Positions 26,463 through 35,106 of a DNA stretch of 64,000 bases are shown piece after piece (positions within the stretch are counted from its first letter, which is position 1; each line of letters opens with the position of its first letter). The translations under genes were made by a program, and so were the position numbers. The stretch lies in contig JANLPR010000108.1 of the NCBI GenBank assembly GCA_031367345.1, positions 1 to 64,000 of the forward strand, written 5' to 3'. Source of the DNA: JADKIH01 sp031367345 (lineage in GTDB: Bacteria > Bacteroidota > Bacteroidia > AKYH767-A > 2013-40CM-41-45). The notes beneath the pieces are model-generated. The model made no database searches. It was not told the origin of the DNA and worked only from the letters and a program-made list of their open reading frames with translations.

Positions 26463-27137
26463 ATGATTATGAAAGAGGAAGCTTACATTCAGTTATCGGA
26501 AAATTATCCAATTAAAGTTGGAGAATTCGACCTTCAAATTTTACGGATCAAAGAGATTGATGAATTATTTTCTCATTTACTCAATAAAGATCCGGATGCA
26601 CTTGAATTGACAGATGAGCGAATGCCATATTGGGTAGAGTTGTGGCCATCTGCTATTGGGCTGTCGTCGCATTTATGTAAAATGAGAAATGCAATTCACG
26701 GTAAAAAAATTATTGAACTTGGTTGCGGACTAGGCTTACCTGGAATTGTTGCTGCGAAGTTGGGTGGAGATATTCTAATGACCGATTATCTTGACGAAGC
26801 CATTGCATTCGCAAAAATAAATTGGACCAAAAATTTATCGGCAGAATTCCAAGGTAAGAGAATTGATTGGAGAGAAGTAGATAAAGCAATTAAGTACGAT
26901 ATAATTTTAGCTTCAGACGTTGCCTATGAAAGTCGATCGTTTAATCCTTTGATTTCAAGTCTAAAATCATTATTGAAAGAAGACGGAACAATTTATATAA
27001 GCGAGCCAAATCGAAAATTTACTTCACCTTTTATTAAATTGTTATCGAAAGAATTCGCCGTTACCAAATTTGATCACAATGTAGTTTTAGATACTATTTC
27101 GTATGTGGTTTCTGTTTATGAATGCACGTTTTTGTGA
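26463..27137 (+). CDS. SAM-dependent methyltransferase, METTL21/nicotinamide-methylase-like
   Basis: 224 residues. It shows the family pattern MPYWVELWPSAIGLS (about 54-68), then motif I ELGCGLGLPG (about 80-90, binding SAM), the acidic motif II MTDYLDEAI, and motif IV LASDVAYE. Methyltransf_16 proteins methylate Lys or N-heterocycle substrates; the bacterial member's substrate is unknown. It is cytoplasmic, with no signal. The start could be 26463 or the second Met at 26469. It begins 8 bp after the FG-GAP gene stop, so may be read through from it. Confidence 0.82.
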   Translation: MIMKEEAYIQLSENYPIKVGEFDLQILRIKEIDELFSHLLNKDPDALELTDERMPYWVELWPSAIGLSSHLCKMRNAIHGKKIIELGCGLGLPGIVAAKLGGDILMTDYLDEAIAFAKINWTKNLSAEFQGKRIDWREVDKAIKYDIILASDVAYESRSFNPLISSLKSLLKEDGTIYISEPNRKFTSPFIKLLSKEFAVTKFDHNVVLDTISYVVSVYECTFL

Positions 27138-27207
27138 GAAGATCGATATCGAATTTCACTCATTTATGAGACAGGATTTTTAGATTTTTGTATTCATCTT
27201 TATAGCC

Positions 27208-27906
27208 ATGAACTTAGAAAAGCTAAAAGGATACGCCGATGATTTGTTATGGATCTTTTATCCGAAAATTTGTGCAGCATGTGAGCGACCGTTATTAATT
27301 GGTGAAGATTGTCTGTGTACATTTTGCAAGTTTTATTTACCTAAAACAAATTTTCATCATGAAAAAATAAATCCGATAGCAAAACATTTCTGGGGTAAAG
27401 TGCCAATAGAGGCTGCAACCGGTTATTATTATTTTACGAAAGGTGAAAAAGTTCAGCGGATGATTCATAATTTAAAATACAAAGACCGGAAAGATGTAGG
27501 TCGATTAGTTGGGGAGTTGATGGGGGCAGAGCTGGTCAATTCATCGTTTCCTAAAGTGGATATGATCGTTTCAGTCCCGCTTCATGATAAAAAATTAAAA
27601 GCCAGGGGCTATAATCAAAGCGATTGTATTGCTGAAGGTCTGGCTTCTCAAACGGGATTGGTATTTGAGCCAAAGATGATTTATCGAAACAGAGAAACTA
27701 CTACTCAAACTAGAAAGCATCGCTATGAGAGGTATTCTAACGTTGAAAATGTTTTTGAAGTGAATAGAGACTTTTTACCCGACAACAAACATATTTTATT
27801 GGTTGATGATGTAATTACAACCGGAAGCACTTTGATTTCATGTGCCGAATCGTTGTTGAAGGTGCCGGGCACAAAGGTGTCGATCGCGGCTATGGCATGT
27901 GCGTAA
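27208..27906 (+). CDS. comF: ComF family phosphoribosyltransferase-like protein
   Basis: 232 residues. N-terminal zinc-ribbon motif with CaaC (Cys22, Cys25) and CLCTFC (Cys35, Cys37, Cys40), a YKDRKDVGRLVG linker, and a type I phosphoribosyltransferase fold ending in the PRPP loop LVDDVITTGST (about 197-207). Also present are SVPLH and GYNQSD, typical of ComF. ComF helps internalise or process transforming ssDNA in competent bacteria. dprA, another competence gene, is 16 kb away on the opposite strand. Length and motifs are normal for the family. Confidence 0.9.
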   Translation: MNLEKLKGYADDLLWIFYPKICAACERPLLIGEDCLCTFCKFYLPKTNFHHEKINPIAKHFWGKVPIEAATGYYYFTKGEKVQRMIHNLKYKDRKDVGRLVGELMGAELVNSSFPKVDMIVSVPLHDKKLKARGYNQSDCIAEGLASQTGLVFEPKMIYRNRETTTQTRKHRYERYSNVENVFEVNRDFLPDNKHILLVDDVITTGSTLISCAESLLKVPGTKVSIAAMACA

Positions 27907-27971
27907 TGCGGAATTTTGCCATGCTATTTACTTTAATTTGCACTTAAAAATTAGCATCTTTGCATCTGATT

Positions 27972-28466
27972 ATGGCGGAAAGTATTTATACCGATAGTAA
28001 TTTAAGTAAGGAGGAAAAGTACATCGCTCTCCTTCCTCAATTACATGCTCTCACAGAATTTGAAGATGACGGCACAGCAAATATTGCAAATGTAGTTGCT
28101 GCCTTACGTGAAGTCTTTTCATTTTTTTGGATTGGGATTTATTTTGTAAAAGAAACAAAAAAAGGAGAAGAGCTAGTGCTTGGCCCATTTCAAGGCCCTG
28201 TAGCTTGTACGCGAATAGCTAAAGGTAAGGGTGTTTGTGGCAGTAGTTGGGAAAAAGGCACAGCAATTGTAGTTCCTGATGTAGATCTTTTTCCTGGGCA
28301 CATAGCTTGTAGTTCTGCTTCAAAATCAGAAATAGTTCTACCAATTATCAAAAATAATATTGTTGTAGCCGTGCTCGATGTAGACAGTGAATTTGTTGCA
28401 CATTTCGATGATACAGATGAAAAGTATTTGACAAAAGTATGTGATCTATTATTGAAATTTATATGA
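27972..28466 (+). CDS. msrC: Free methionine-(R)-sulfoxide reductase (GAF domain)
   Basis: The start is set at ATG 27972 (MAESIYTD). The 164-residue GAF protein carries the three Cys of the fRMsr family: Cys79 (GPVACTRI), Cys89 (GKGVCGS) and Cys113 (HIACSSASKSE), plus the IVLPI and GVLDVDS-like (AVLDVDSEF) strands. It reduces free L-methionine-(R)-sulfoxide, regenerating with thioredoxin. Its last codons overlap the next lipoprotein gene by 4 bp (ATGA). A cytoplasmic oxidative-repair enzyme; family assignment is confident. Confidence 0.92.
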   Translation: MAESIYTDSNLSKEEKYIALLPQLHALTEFEDDGTANIANVVAALREVFSFFWIGIYFVKETKKGEELVLGPFQGPVACTRIAKGKGVCGSSWEKGTAIVVPDVDLFPGHIACSSASKSEIVLPIIKNNIVVAVLDVDSEFVAHFDDTDEKYLTKVCDLLLKFI

Positions 28467-30049
28467 GGCAAATTTTCATTATCGTATTTCTGTTAATTTT
28501 TTCTTCCTGTGCTATCCAAGTTGCACCTGCTGGAGGAGCAAAAGACACAACACCTCCGAAAGTTTCGAAAGTAACTCCAGGTAACTTATCGACGAATGTA
28601 TTTGCTAATGACATTGCAATTACGTTCGATGAATTTATCTTATTGAAAGATGTAAGTACGCAACTTGTTGTTTCCCCACTTCTACAATATCCTCCTACAA
28701 CTAAGATCAGAAAAAAAACTCTTTATATTCACCTCACCGATACATTAAAGGAAAATACTACATACACATTAAGTTTTGGCAATTCAATTTCCGATTTGAA
28801 CGAAGGAAATGTGTTGGATAATTATCAGTATGTGTTTTCTACAGGGCCAATTTTAGATTCAATGAAAATAAAGGGGACTATAGAGACGGCATTCGATCAT
28901 AAGAAAGATAAGGGAGTTTTTGCTTTATTGTATAAGAGCAATGATGATTCTTTGCCATTTAAAGAAAGGCCAATGTATTTTGGTAAGACAAATCCGGAAG
29001 GAGAATTTTCTGTCAATAATATTTCAACAGGGAAATACAAGGTAATTGCATTAGATGATAAGGATGGAAATTATTTGTACACGAAAGGTGCTGAATCGAT
29101 TGGTTTTTTAGATAGTATGGTTGATGCGGGTAATGAGAAATTAAAACTTCGACTGTTTAAAGAGAGTGAACCATTGCGAATTGTAAAAACGTTTTCTGTA
29201 GCGCCAGGCCAAACGGTTTTAGTTTTTTCAGCTCCTGCAGATACTTTACAGATCAATTGGATTACGAATTTGAACAAGTTGAATGTATATGCTCAAGTTT
29301 TCTCAGAACACAAAGACTCGCTCACTATATGGTATAAAAATATTGAAGTGGACTCTTTAAGTTTTTTTATTCAGAAGGAAAATCGAAAAGATACAATTGA
29401 TATTCGATTATTTAAAAAATCGAAAGAGCAGTCTAGTCGTGGTAAATTTTCATTGGTAGCAACAAGTAATGACCCATCGTCTGTTCATAATTATTTTGAA
29501 TCGTATAAGATAAATTTTAATCACCCAATTTCTTCAATTGATATAGATAAATTTATTTTGAAACAAGATTCTGTTTTGGTGAGTGCAACACAATTTTATT
29601 TTTTAGACTTATTAAAAACGCAGCTGGCAATATCATTTAAATGGAAGGAGAAATCGAATTACGATTTAACGATTCTTCCAAATGCAGCTAAAGATATTTA
29701 TGAGTTGACGAATGATACAACAAATTTTCAATGGAAAGTAAAATCGGAATCTGACTATGGAACATTGTCTGTTAAAATGCTAGGTGATAAGGAAAATAAA
29801 ATTTTGCAATTGATCGATGAAAAGGAAAATGTGATTAGGCAAACATATTTTACTTCAGACACAACTATTTCATATTTAAATCTTGACCCACGACTCTATA
29901 GGTTGAAGTTGATCCATGATACAAATCGCAATGGAAAATGGGATACAGGTAAATTAATTGAAAAAATTCAGCCTGAGAAAACGGAGTATCATTCAGAAAC
30001 GTTTAATGTACGAGCCAATTGGGATGTAGAAGTGAAATGGAATAAATAA
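28463..30049 (+). CDS. Lipoprotein with N-terminal Big_5 (bacterial Ig-like) domain
   Basis: 528 residues. Lipobox ends FSSC (about Cys16). A Big_5 Ig-like domain (about 25-130) shows the signature PPKVSKVTPGN, ITFDEFI, LKENTTYTLSFGNSISDLNEGN. A second beta-domain (about 135-225, SMKIKGTIETA, GKYKVIALDDKDGNYLY) looks like a CarboxypepD-regulatory fold, and the rest has no recognised family. This architecture is common and uncharacterised in Bacteroidota, probably facing the periplasm or surface. It is translationally coupled to the fRMsr gene and 13 bp before the serine hydrolase gene. Confidence 0.8.
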   Translation: MRQIFIIVFLLIFSSCAIQVAPAGGAKDTTPPKVSKVTPGNLSTNVFANDIAITFDEFILLKDVSTQLVVSPLLQYPPTTKIRKKTLYIHLTDTLKENTTYTLSFGNSISDLNEGNVLDNYQYVFSTGPILDSMKIKGTIETAFDHKKDKGVFALLYKSNDDSLPFKERPMYFGKTNPEGEFSVNNISTGKYKVIALDDKDGNYLYTKGAESIGFLDSMVDAGNEKLKLRLFKESEPLRIVKTFSVAPGQTVLVFSAPADTLQINWITNLNKLNVYAQVFSEHKDSLTIWYKNIEVDSLSFFIQKENRKDTIDIRLFKKSKEQSSRGKFSLVATSNDPSSVHNYFESYKINFNHPISSIDIDKFILKQDSVLVSATQFYFLDLLKTQLAISFKWKEKSNYDLTILPNAAKDIYELTNDTTNFQWKVKSESDYGTLSVKMLGDKENKILQLIDEKENVIRQTYFTSDTTISYLNLDPRLYRLKLIHDTNRNGKWDTGKLIEKIQPEKTEYHSETFNVRANWDVEVKWNK

Positions 30050-30062
30050 TTGAAATAGAACT

Positions 30063-31178
30063 ATGAAAATGAATCGCCGCATTGTTATTACCTTTGTTTT
30101 ACTTGCTTTGTTTTCAAGCTGTAAAATTGGTCGCTATGTTTGGTATAATTTTTCAGACATTACAGACTATAAAATATTTCCTTCGCGTCCGTTGCATGGA
30201 TCGGATCATCCGTTTAAGTTTATAGATGCACAGAAGAACTCCGCTATAGAAAACCAATTAGAAATTAAGGATCATGCAGGAGTAACAAAAACAATGGCCG
30301 CTTTTTTGAAAGAGTCGCCAACAGTTGCGTTTTTAATTATACGAAATGATAGTCTGTTGTATGAACGTTATTTTGATGAATATGATGCATCATCCATCAT
30401 AGCGTCTTTTTCAATGTCTAAGTCGTATGTTTCTGCATTAATTGGTATTGCGATTGGAGAAGGAAAAATAAAAAGCGAAAATGATCCAATTGTAAATTAT
30501 ATACCTGAATTAAAAAACAAATACAATTGGAATAATGTAACCATTCATCATTTACTCCAGATGGCATCAGGTGTAAAATTCTCGGAGGGTTATTCATCGC
30601 CATTTAGTGGAGCAGCGGCTTTTTACTATGGGCGAACATTGCGAAGAAGTTTAGCACGTTTAAAAACCGAGAAAGGTCCGATGGAAGGCTTTGACTATAA
30701 AAGTGTAAATACACAATTGCTCGGACTCGTTCTTGAGCGTGCAACAGGAGAAACACTAACAGCTTACTTAGATGCCAAGATTTGGAAACCGTTGCAGATG
30801 GAATATGATGCAAGCTGGAGTATTGATAAAAAGAACGATGGCCTGGAGAAAGTGTTTTGCTGTATCAATGCTAGAGCACGCGATTTCGCTAAGTTTGGTC
30901 GGCTTTATTTAGAAGATGGCAGTTGGGATGGAAAGCAAATTGTCCCGTCAGAATGGGTTAGGAAATCAGTTGCAGCAAATAGTGAAAAAGGAGGGGCTGA
31001 ATATTACAATCGACAGTGGTGGGTTGGTCCGAAGGACGGTGATTTTTCTGCCATCGGTCATTTAGGTCAGTACATCTATGTGCAGCCTGCGAAGAATTTA
31101 GTAATAGTTCGCTTAGGTACTTCGCGAGCTAAAGAAGAATGGATCGATATTCTTAGGCAAGTAGCTAACCAAATGTAA
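30063..31178 (+). CDS. Serine hydrolase of the beta-lactamase/esterase family, lipoprotein
   Basis: 371 residues with a lipobox (SSC, Cys20). Class C beta-lactamase-like fold: SxxK motif SMSK (Ser117, Lys120), a DYKSVNTQLLG segment supplying the catalytic Tyr, and the HLGQ (HxG) motif in place of KTG near the C-terminus. These are penicillin-binding-protein/esterase relatives (EstB-like) that cleave esters or peptides. Real lactam resistance is not implied. It has no partner beyond the upstream lipoprotein. A hairpin follows the stop. Confidence 0.85.
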   Translation: MKMNRRIVITFVLLALFSSCKIGRYVWYNFSDITDYKIFPSRPLHGSDHPFKFIDAQKNSAIENQLEIKDHAGVTKTMAAFLKESPTVAFLIIRNDSLLYERYFDEYDASSIIASFSMSKSYVSALIGIAIGEGKIKSENDPIVNYIPELKNKYNWNNVTIHHLLQMASGVKFSEGYSSPFSGAAAFYYGRTLRRSLARLKTEKGPMEGFDYKSVNTQLLGLVLERATGETLTAYLDAKIWKPLQMEYDASWSIDKKNDGLEKVFCCINARARDFAKFGRLYLEDGSWDGKQIVPSEWVRKSVAANSEKGGAEYYNRQWWVGPKDGDFSAIGHLGQYIYVQPAKNLVIVRLGTSRAKEEWIDILRQVANQM

Positions 31179-31220
31179 TTTTTTTCACCTTCCTGAAATT
31201 CAAATGTGTCTGCTACATTA

Positions 31221-31260
31221 AACGCAAATGAGCCCTCTTAGTGCAGGCTCATTTACGTTT
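31221..31260. terminator. Bidirectional terminator hairpin
   Basis: AAATGAGCC (31226-31234) pairs with GGCTCATTT (about 31246-31254), with flanking AACG/CGTT extending the stem. It lies between the convergent serine hydrolase (ends 31178) and deiminase (ends 31273) genes and can serve both. Confidence 0.7.
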
Positions 31261-31272
31261 AAACTAATTCTA

Positions 31273-32994
31273 TTATTGAATTACAATTTTTTTATAAAAA
31301 ATATTCTCATTCGTTTTAAGAGAAATAAAATAAGTGCCTGCTTTTAATTCAGCAGCATTGAAAAAATAATTCTTGCTACCGTAATTGTTTCCATTGTATA
31401 TTATTTTTTCATCTACGCCTAATATATTCTTAAGAGAAAGTTCAATCTTAATATTTTCCTTAGTGCTAATAGGGATACAGGTGATACTACTCGCTGGATT
31501 CGGGTAGGGATTTTCAAGAGAGTTTGATTGGTTCGCTAAAGGCAAAACAAGTGTATTAATAATCACATTGAATTTCCAATAGCCGCTAGGTGCAACAATA
31601 GGACGAACTTGAGTTTTTCCACTCACCGATGTCGCTTCAATATAGTAATAGACGATTGTCCCTCCTGCCTGAGCCGGAATATTCGTTTCAAAATAATCGG
31701 GCATGCCTGTTATTGCGGTCATAGCAAGTGATGTGTAAGGAAGCAATGTATCGGTGCGATAAAAAAGTGTCGCTGTGTTTATTCCGCTTCGATGTTTGAT
31801 CATTGCTTTTGCATAATAGGCTCCGGTTGTTTGGTAAGTATCGTGTAGTGCTTGATGAGAGATCAATAATGGATTACTTGATGCTACTTCTTTTGTAATG
31901 CAATGAATGGCTCCTAACGAAGGGATAATAGCATTACAATTTATTCCTGTAATGGTGTAACCGGGAAGTGCTTCATGATAAATTCGAATTGCAGTAGTGT
32001 CGTACTGTTGTTCATATATTGGCAGGATCACTGTTTTATTTACAAAAACAGAATTTGTGAATGTTCGGTAGTCGCCATTGTTACTAGGATAAAGACCTGA
32101 AGCATCCGGCGGCATTTGTATTCTTATCACTTTGTAAGGTGTTCCAAAAACAGAATTGAAATTACTCAGTATGAATTGTAAGTTAGCTTCTATCTGTGGA
32201 CCATCAGCAACACCAATTGGGTATTGACCAACAAGAAGAGTTTCTTCATCAATCAATTTTATGTGCATATCAATATGGTGAATTACATCATAGGGAAGAG
32301 TAGGAAATTTTATGTAACGGTTAATTCCCATAAATTTTTTCATTATTGTATCAATTTCAGCTTCTGTCTTACTCGGGTTTTCATTTAGTATTAAGTTAGA
32401 AGAAAAGCCGGTGCCGAAACCATCGCACATAAAATTTCCTCCAGTATGGATTAGGTCGTTAGGATTTGTTGTTGTGCTATACATAGGTAATCCTGTATAG
32501 TTTTGTATTACTCCGGGTATTGCATCATCATTTGCTCGTGGACGATTATAAATCCAATCGATAAGTGCTAATGAATCCACATCATTTGAGTAAATATTCC
32601 ACTGACCATAATCTCTACACCAAATTGTGTTGAACGGAGCAATTATATAATGAATGTTTTGGAGAGGAATAGCAGATGAAGTTAGTGTGTTCTTAACTGA
32701 AGTAGAGTCGCTGCAAATAATTAGAACTTGAGTTTCACTTTGAGCTGCTCTAACTATTTCTTTAAGAATCGTTGTGTAGCTGGTCCAAGTGATCATAAGA
32801 GCATCGATCTCTTCCCATTCTGCTGAAGCTCTTATAGAAGTTGATGGAGGAAGTGATTGTAGGTTTTGAGTTTTTGCATTTTGCAAATATAATGGCATTG
32901 CCATTTTTTCGCGGACACTCATGCGGTGATCATTTTGCGCTATACTACTAAAAGAGTTAACTGCAAAAAGTAATATTGGAATGAATAGCTTCAT
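31273..32994 (-). CDS. Secreted peptidylarginine deiminase homologue with T9SS sorting domain
   Basis: 573 residues. Signal peptide (1-20, SSIA|QND); guanidino-group-modifying (PAD_porph) catalytic domain (about 50-375); Ig-like region (about 385-485); type A sorting domain (about 490-573, YPNPASS). The catalytic set is intact: Asp128 in WCRDYG, His240 and Asp242 in HHIDMH, Asn314 in FTNSVF, Cys365 in GAIHCIT. Arg151 and Arg153 (NRPRAND) match residues that bind the substrate carboxylate in the Porphyromonas gingivalis enzyme PPAD. It probably converts C-terminal arginine in proteins or peptides to citrulline outside the cell. Cytosolic agmatine deiminases lack the signal and tail. Confidence 0.87.
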   Translation of the reverse strand: MKLFIPILLFAVNSFSSIAQNDHRMSVREKMAMPLYLQNAKTQNLQSLPPSTSIRASAEWEEIDALMITWTSYTTILKEIVRAAQSETQVLIICSDSTSVKNTLTSSAIPLQNIHYIIAPFNTIWCRDYGQWNIYSNDVDSLALIDWIYNRPRANDDAIPGVIQNYTGLPMYSTTTNPNDLIHTGGNFMCDGFGTGFSSNLILNENPSKTEAEIDTIMKKFMGINRYIKFPTLPYDVIHHIDMHIKLIDEETLLVGQYPIGVADGPQIEANLQFILSNFNSVFGTPYKVIRIQMPPDASGLYPSNNGDYRTFTNSVFVNKTVILPIYEQQYDTTAIRIYHEALPGYTITGINCNAIIPSLGAIHCITKEVASSNPLLISHQALHDTYQTTGAYYAKAMIKHRSGINTATLFYRTDTLLPYTSLAMTAITGMPDYFETNIPAQAGGTIVYYYIEATSVSGKTQVRPIVAPSGYWKFNVIINTLVLPLANQSNSLENPYPNPASSITCIPISTKENIKIELSLKNILGVDEKIIYNGNNYGSKNYFFNAAELKAGTYFISLKTNENIFYKKIVIQ

Positions 32995-33009
32995 CGTAAT
33001 GTATTATAT

Positions 33010-33780
33010 TTATTTTAATTCGAAATAATCTGCATCGTTACCGAAAGCAAAAGTTTCCCGGTGTTTTATTAATTCGGTTAAGTTAAGTTCAATAGTTTCG
33101 TATTTATTTTCACTTGCGCTTAGTGATGACAGTTTTTCTCCTTTGAAATCGTAAACAGCGCTATCGCCTGAATGAAAAATATTTTTATTGTCATTTCCAA
33201 TTCGATTTACTCCTACAACAAACGATTGGTTTTCGATTGCACGTGCGGGTAGCAAAGTTTTCCATGCCACATTTCTTCGTTCCGGCCAATTAGCAACATA
33301 TATCAGCAAGTCGTAGTTTTCTTTTTTTGTTCTTCTGCTCCAAACCGGAAAACGAAGGTCGTAACAGATTAAAGGCAATATATTCCATCCGCGATAGTGT
33401 ACAATTGTTTTTTCAGTGCCGGCAGAATAGTGATTATTTTCACCGGAATAAGTAAAGAGATGTCGTTTATTATAGGTGAGCAGTTGTTTTTCATCAGCCC
33501 AGATCAAACAATTAAAATAATGTTTTCCTGATTTTAAAATGATACTTCCTGTAATTGCACACTTTTTTTTAGCCGCAATTTCTTTCATCCAAGAAACAGT
33601 TGGGCCGTTAATATCTTCAGCTAATAGAGAAGCATTCATTGAAAATCCGGTAGAAAACATTTCAGGCAAAATAATTAGATCTGTTTCTTCAGAAATAGTA
33701 TCGATGATTTGTTTGAACGTGTCAAGATTGACCTTTTTATTTTCCCAAACAAGATCAGTTTGTATTATTGATATTTTCAT
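33010..33780 (-). CDS. Omega-amidase, YafV/NIT2-like nitrilase superfamily
   Basis: 256 residues with the nitrilase triad Glu40 (LPEMFSTGF), Lys105 (YNKRHLF) and Cys139 (LICYDLRFPVWSRR). The PEMFxxGFxM and RFPVWSR segments are those of the E. coli YafV branch rather than N-carbamoylputrescine amidase. YafV-type enzymes hydrolyse alpha-ketoglutaramate or alpha-ketosuccinamate, products of glutamine/asparagine transaminases. The gene starts 15 bp after the aminotransferase gene, which supports this pathway pairing. The deiminase gene follows by 15 bp. Confidence 0.9.
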   Translation of the reverse strand: MKISIIQTDLVWENKKVNLDTFKQIIDTISEETDLIILPEMFSTGFSMNASLLAEDINGPTVSWMKEIAAKKKCAITGSIILKSGKHYFNCLIWADEKQLLTYNKRHLFTYSGENNHYSAGTEKTIVHYRGWNILPLICYDLRFPVWSRRTKKENYDLLIYVANWPERRNVAWKTLLPARAIENQSFVVGVNRIGNDNKNIFHSGDSAVYDFKGEKLSSLSASENKYETIELNLTELIKHRETFAFGNDADYFELK

Positions 33781-33794
33781 CGATCAGCCTGTGT

Positions 33795-34985
33795 TTAAAA
33801 GGGATTTATGCTTGATATAAATTTACCTTCCGGAATTGAGCAAAGGATCTCGGCGGCTTTTTCTAGCACGACATTAGTTTTGGCAAAGCAGAAACGGAGT
33901 AGATGGTTGTCTTTTTTTGCATTATAAAAGGAAGATACAGGAATAGAAGCGATTTGTTTTTCTTTGGTTAATCGTACGGCAAAATCATAATCAGATTCTC
34001 GAGTGATGGCGCTAAAGTCTAAGCATTGAAAGTAGGATCCTGAGGCTGGTTTAAATTTGAATTTGGATCCTGCAATCAGCTTCAAAAAATAATCTCTTTT
34101 CTCCTGATAAAATGCCGGCAGTTCAGAGTAGTTTTTATTTTTCATATAATCAGCAAGTGCATATTGAATGAATGTAGTGGAAGAGAATACAACAAACTGG
34201 TGAACTCTTCTAAATTCCGTCATTAAATTTTCAGGTGCTAAACAATAACCCATTTTCCATCCGGTGGTATGATATGTTTTGCCAAATGAAAAAATTACAA
34301 AACTTCTTTCAGCTAGTTTAGGATATTGGGTTACACTTTCATGTAGGAGACCGTCAAAAATTATATGTTCATATACTTCATCACTAATTATTACTATATC
34401 ACTTTTGGAAGTTATTTTCTCAAGTTCCAACATGTCGTTCTTTGAGAGTACAGACCCCGCCGGATTTTGTGGAGAATTAATAATAATCATTTTAGTTCTA
34501 TGCGAGATCATTTTTTTTACATTCTCCCAATCGATCGAAAAATCGGGAGCTTCAAGTGGAATATAGATTGGTACTCCTCCGGCTAATTCAATTGTAGGAC
34601 CATAACAATCGTAAGCCGGTTCAAAAACAATTACTTCATCATTTTCCTTAATCATAGAAGTAATCGCAACATAAATTGCTTCTGTACCACCGCTTGTAAT
34701 ATTAATTTCTGTTTCGGGATTGTATCTTGCCCCGTAGAGCGTTTCAATTTTTTCTGCTATCCTTTCTCTCAATGGAAATATACCATGCATAGGAGCATAT
34801 TGGTTCATTCCCTTTTTCATATACTGATTGGCCAGGGAAATCAGTTCTAAGTCCGGTTCAAAATTTGGAAATCCTTGTGAAAGATTTATTGCATTATGTT
34901 CGGTAGCCAAAGTGGACATAACGGAAAAAATTGTTGGGCCAACTTTAGGCAGTTTGGAATTTATTATGGCAGAGAAATGAGGCAT
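33795..34985 (-). CDS. Methionine/glutamine aminotransferase, YbdL-like (class I/II)
   Basis: 396 residues, the normal size for fold type I PLP aminotransferases. Motifs: LSQGFPNF (about 35-42), NITSGGTEAIY (95-105), NSPQNPAG (170-177), SDEVYEH (201-207), and the Schiff-base Lys236 in SFGKTYHTTGWK. The last motif is that of YbdL, which uses methionine as amino donor for ketoacid transamination. Paired with the omega-amidase downstream it would recycle 2-oxo-4-methylthiobutanoate to methionine with glutamine, then drive the reaction by amidase action. First gene of this minus-strand series. Confidence 0.9.
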   Translation of the reverse strand: MPHFSAIINSKLPKVGPTIFSVMSTLATEHNAINLSQGFPNFEPDLELISLANQYMKKGMNQYAPMHGIFPLRERIAEKIETLYGARYNPETEINITSGGTEAIYVAITSMIKENDEVIVFEPAYDCYGPTIELAGGVPIYIPLEAPDFSIDWENVKKMISHRTKMIIINSPQNPAGSVLSKNDMLELEKITSKSDIVIISDEVYEHIIFDGLLHESVTQYPKLAERSFVIFSFGKTYHTTGWKMGYCLAPENLMTEFRRVHQFVVFSSTTFIQYALADYMKNKNYSELPAFYQEKRDYFLKLIAGSKFKFKPASGSYFQCLDFSAITRESDYDFAVRLTKEKQIASIPVSSFYNAKKDNHLLRFCFAKTNVVLEKAAEILCSIPEGKFISSINPF

Positions 34986-35051
34986 AGTTGGGTACCATTA
35001 TAATGCTGAACTGTGAAGTTACTTTTTTTTATTTGGGAAAATTCTGAAAAC

Positions 35052-35085
35052 AAAAAAAGGAACATCGCTTTGAAATGTTCCTTTT
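35052..35085 (-). terminator. Rho-independent terminator of the signalling operon
   Basis: AAAAGGAACAT (35055-35065) pairs with ATGTTCCTTTT (35075-35085) around a 9-nt loop. The minus strand then runs into a T7 tract (plus aaaaaaa at 35052-35058). It lies 22 bp downstream of the membrane-anchored receiver gene. Confidence 0.8.
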
Positions 35086-35106
35086 ATTAATTAAAGCCCT
35101 TAGAAA

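Noticed and set aside
30063..31178. Antibiotic-resistance beta-lactamase
   Set aside because: Carries HLGQ in place of KTG and a lipobox; it is of the broad serine hydrolase/esterase group, and resistance cannot be inferred.
33010..33780. N-carbamoylputrescine amidase (AguB) because it lies next to a PAD_porph protein
   Set aside because: The PEMFSTGFSM and RFPVWSRR motifs and the adjacent YbdL-like gene match the YafV omega-amidase branch; the deiminase is secreted and PPAD-like, not AguA.
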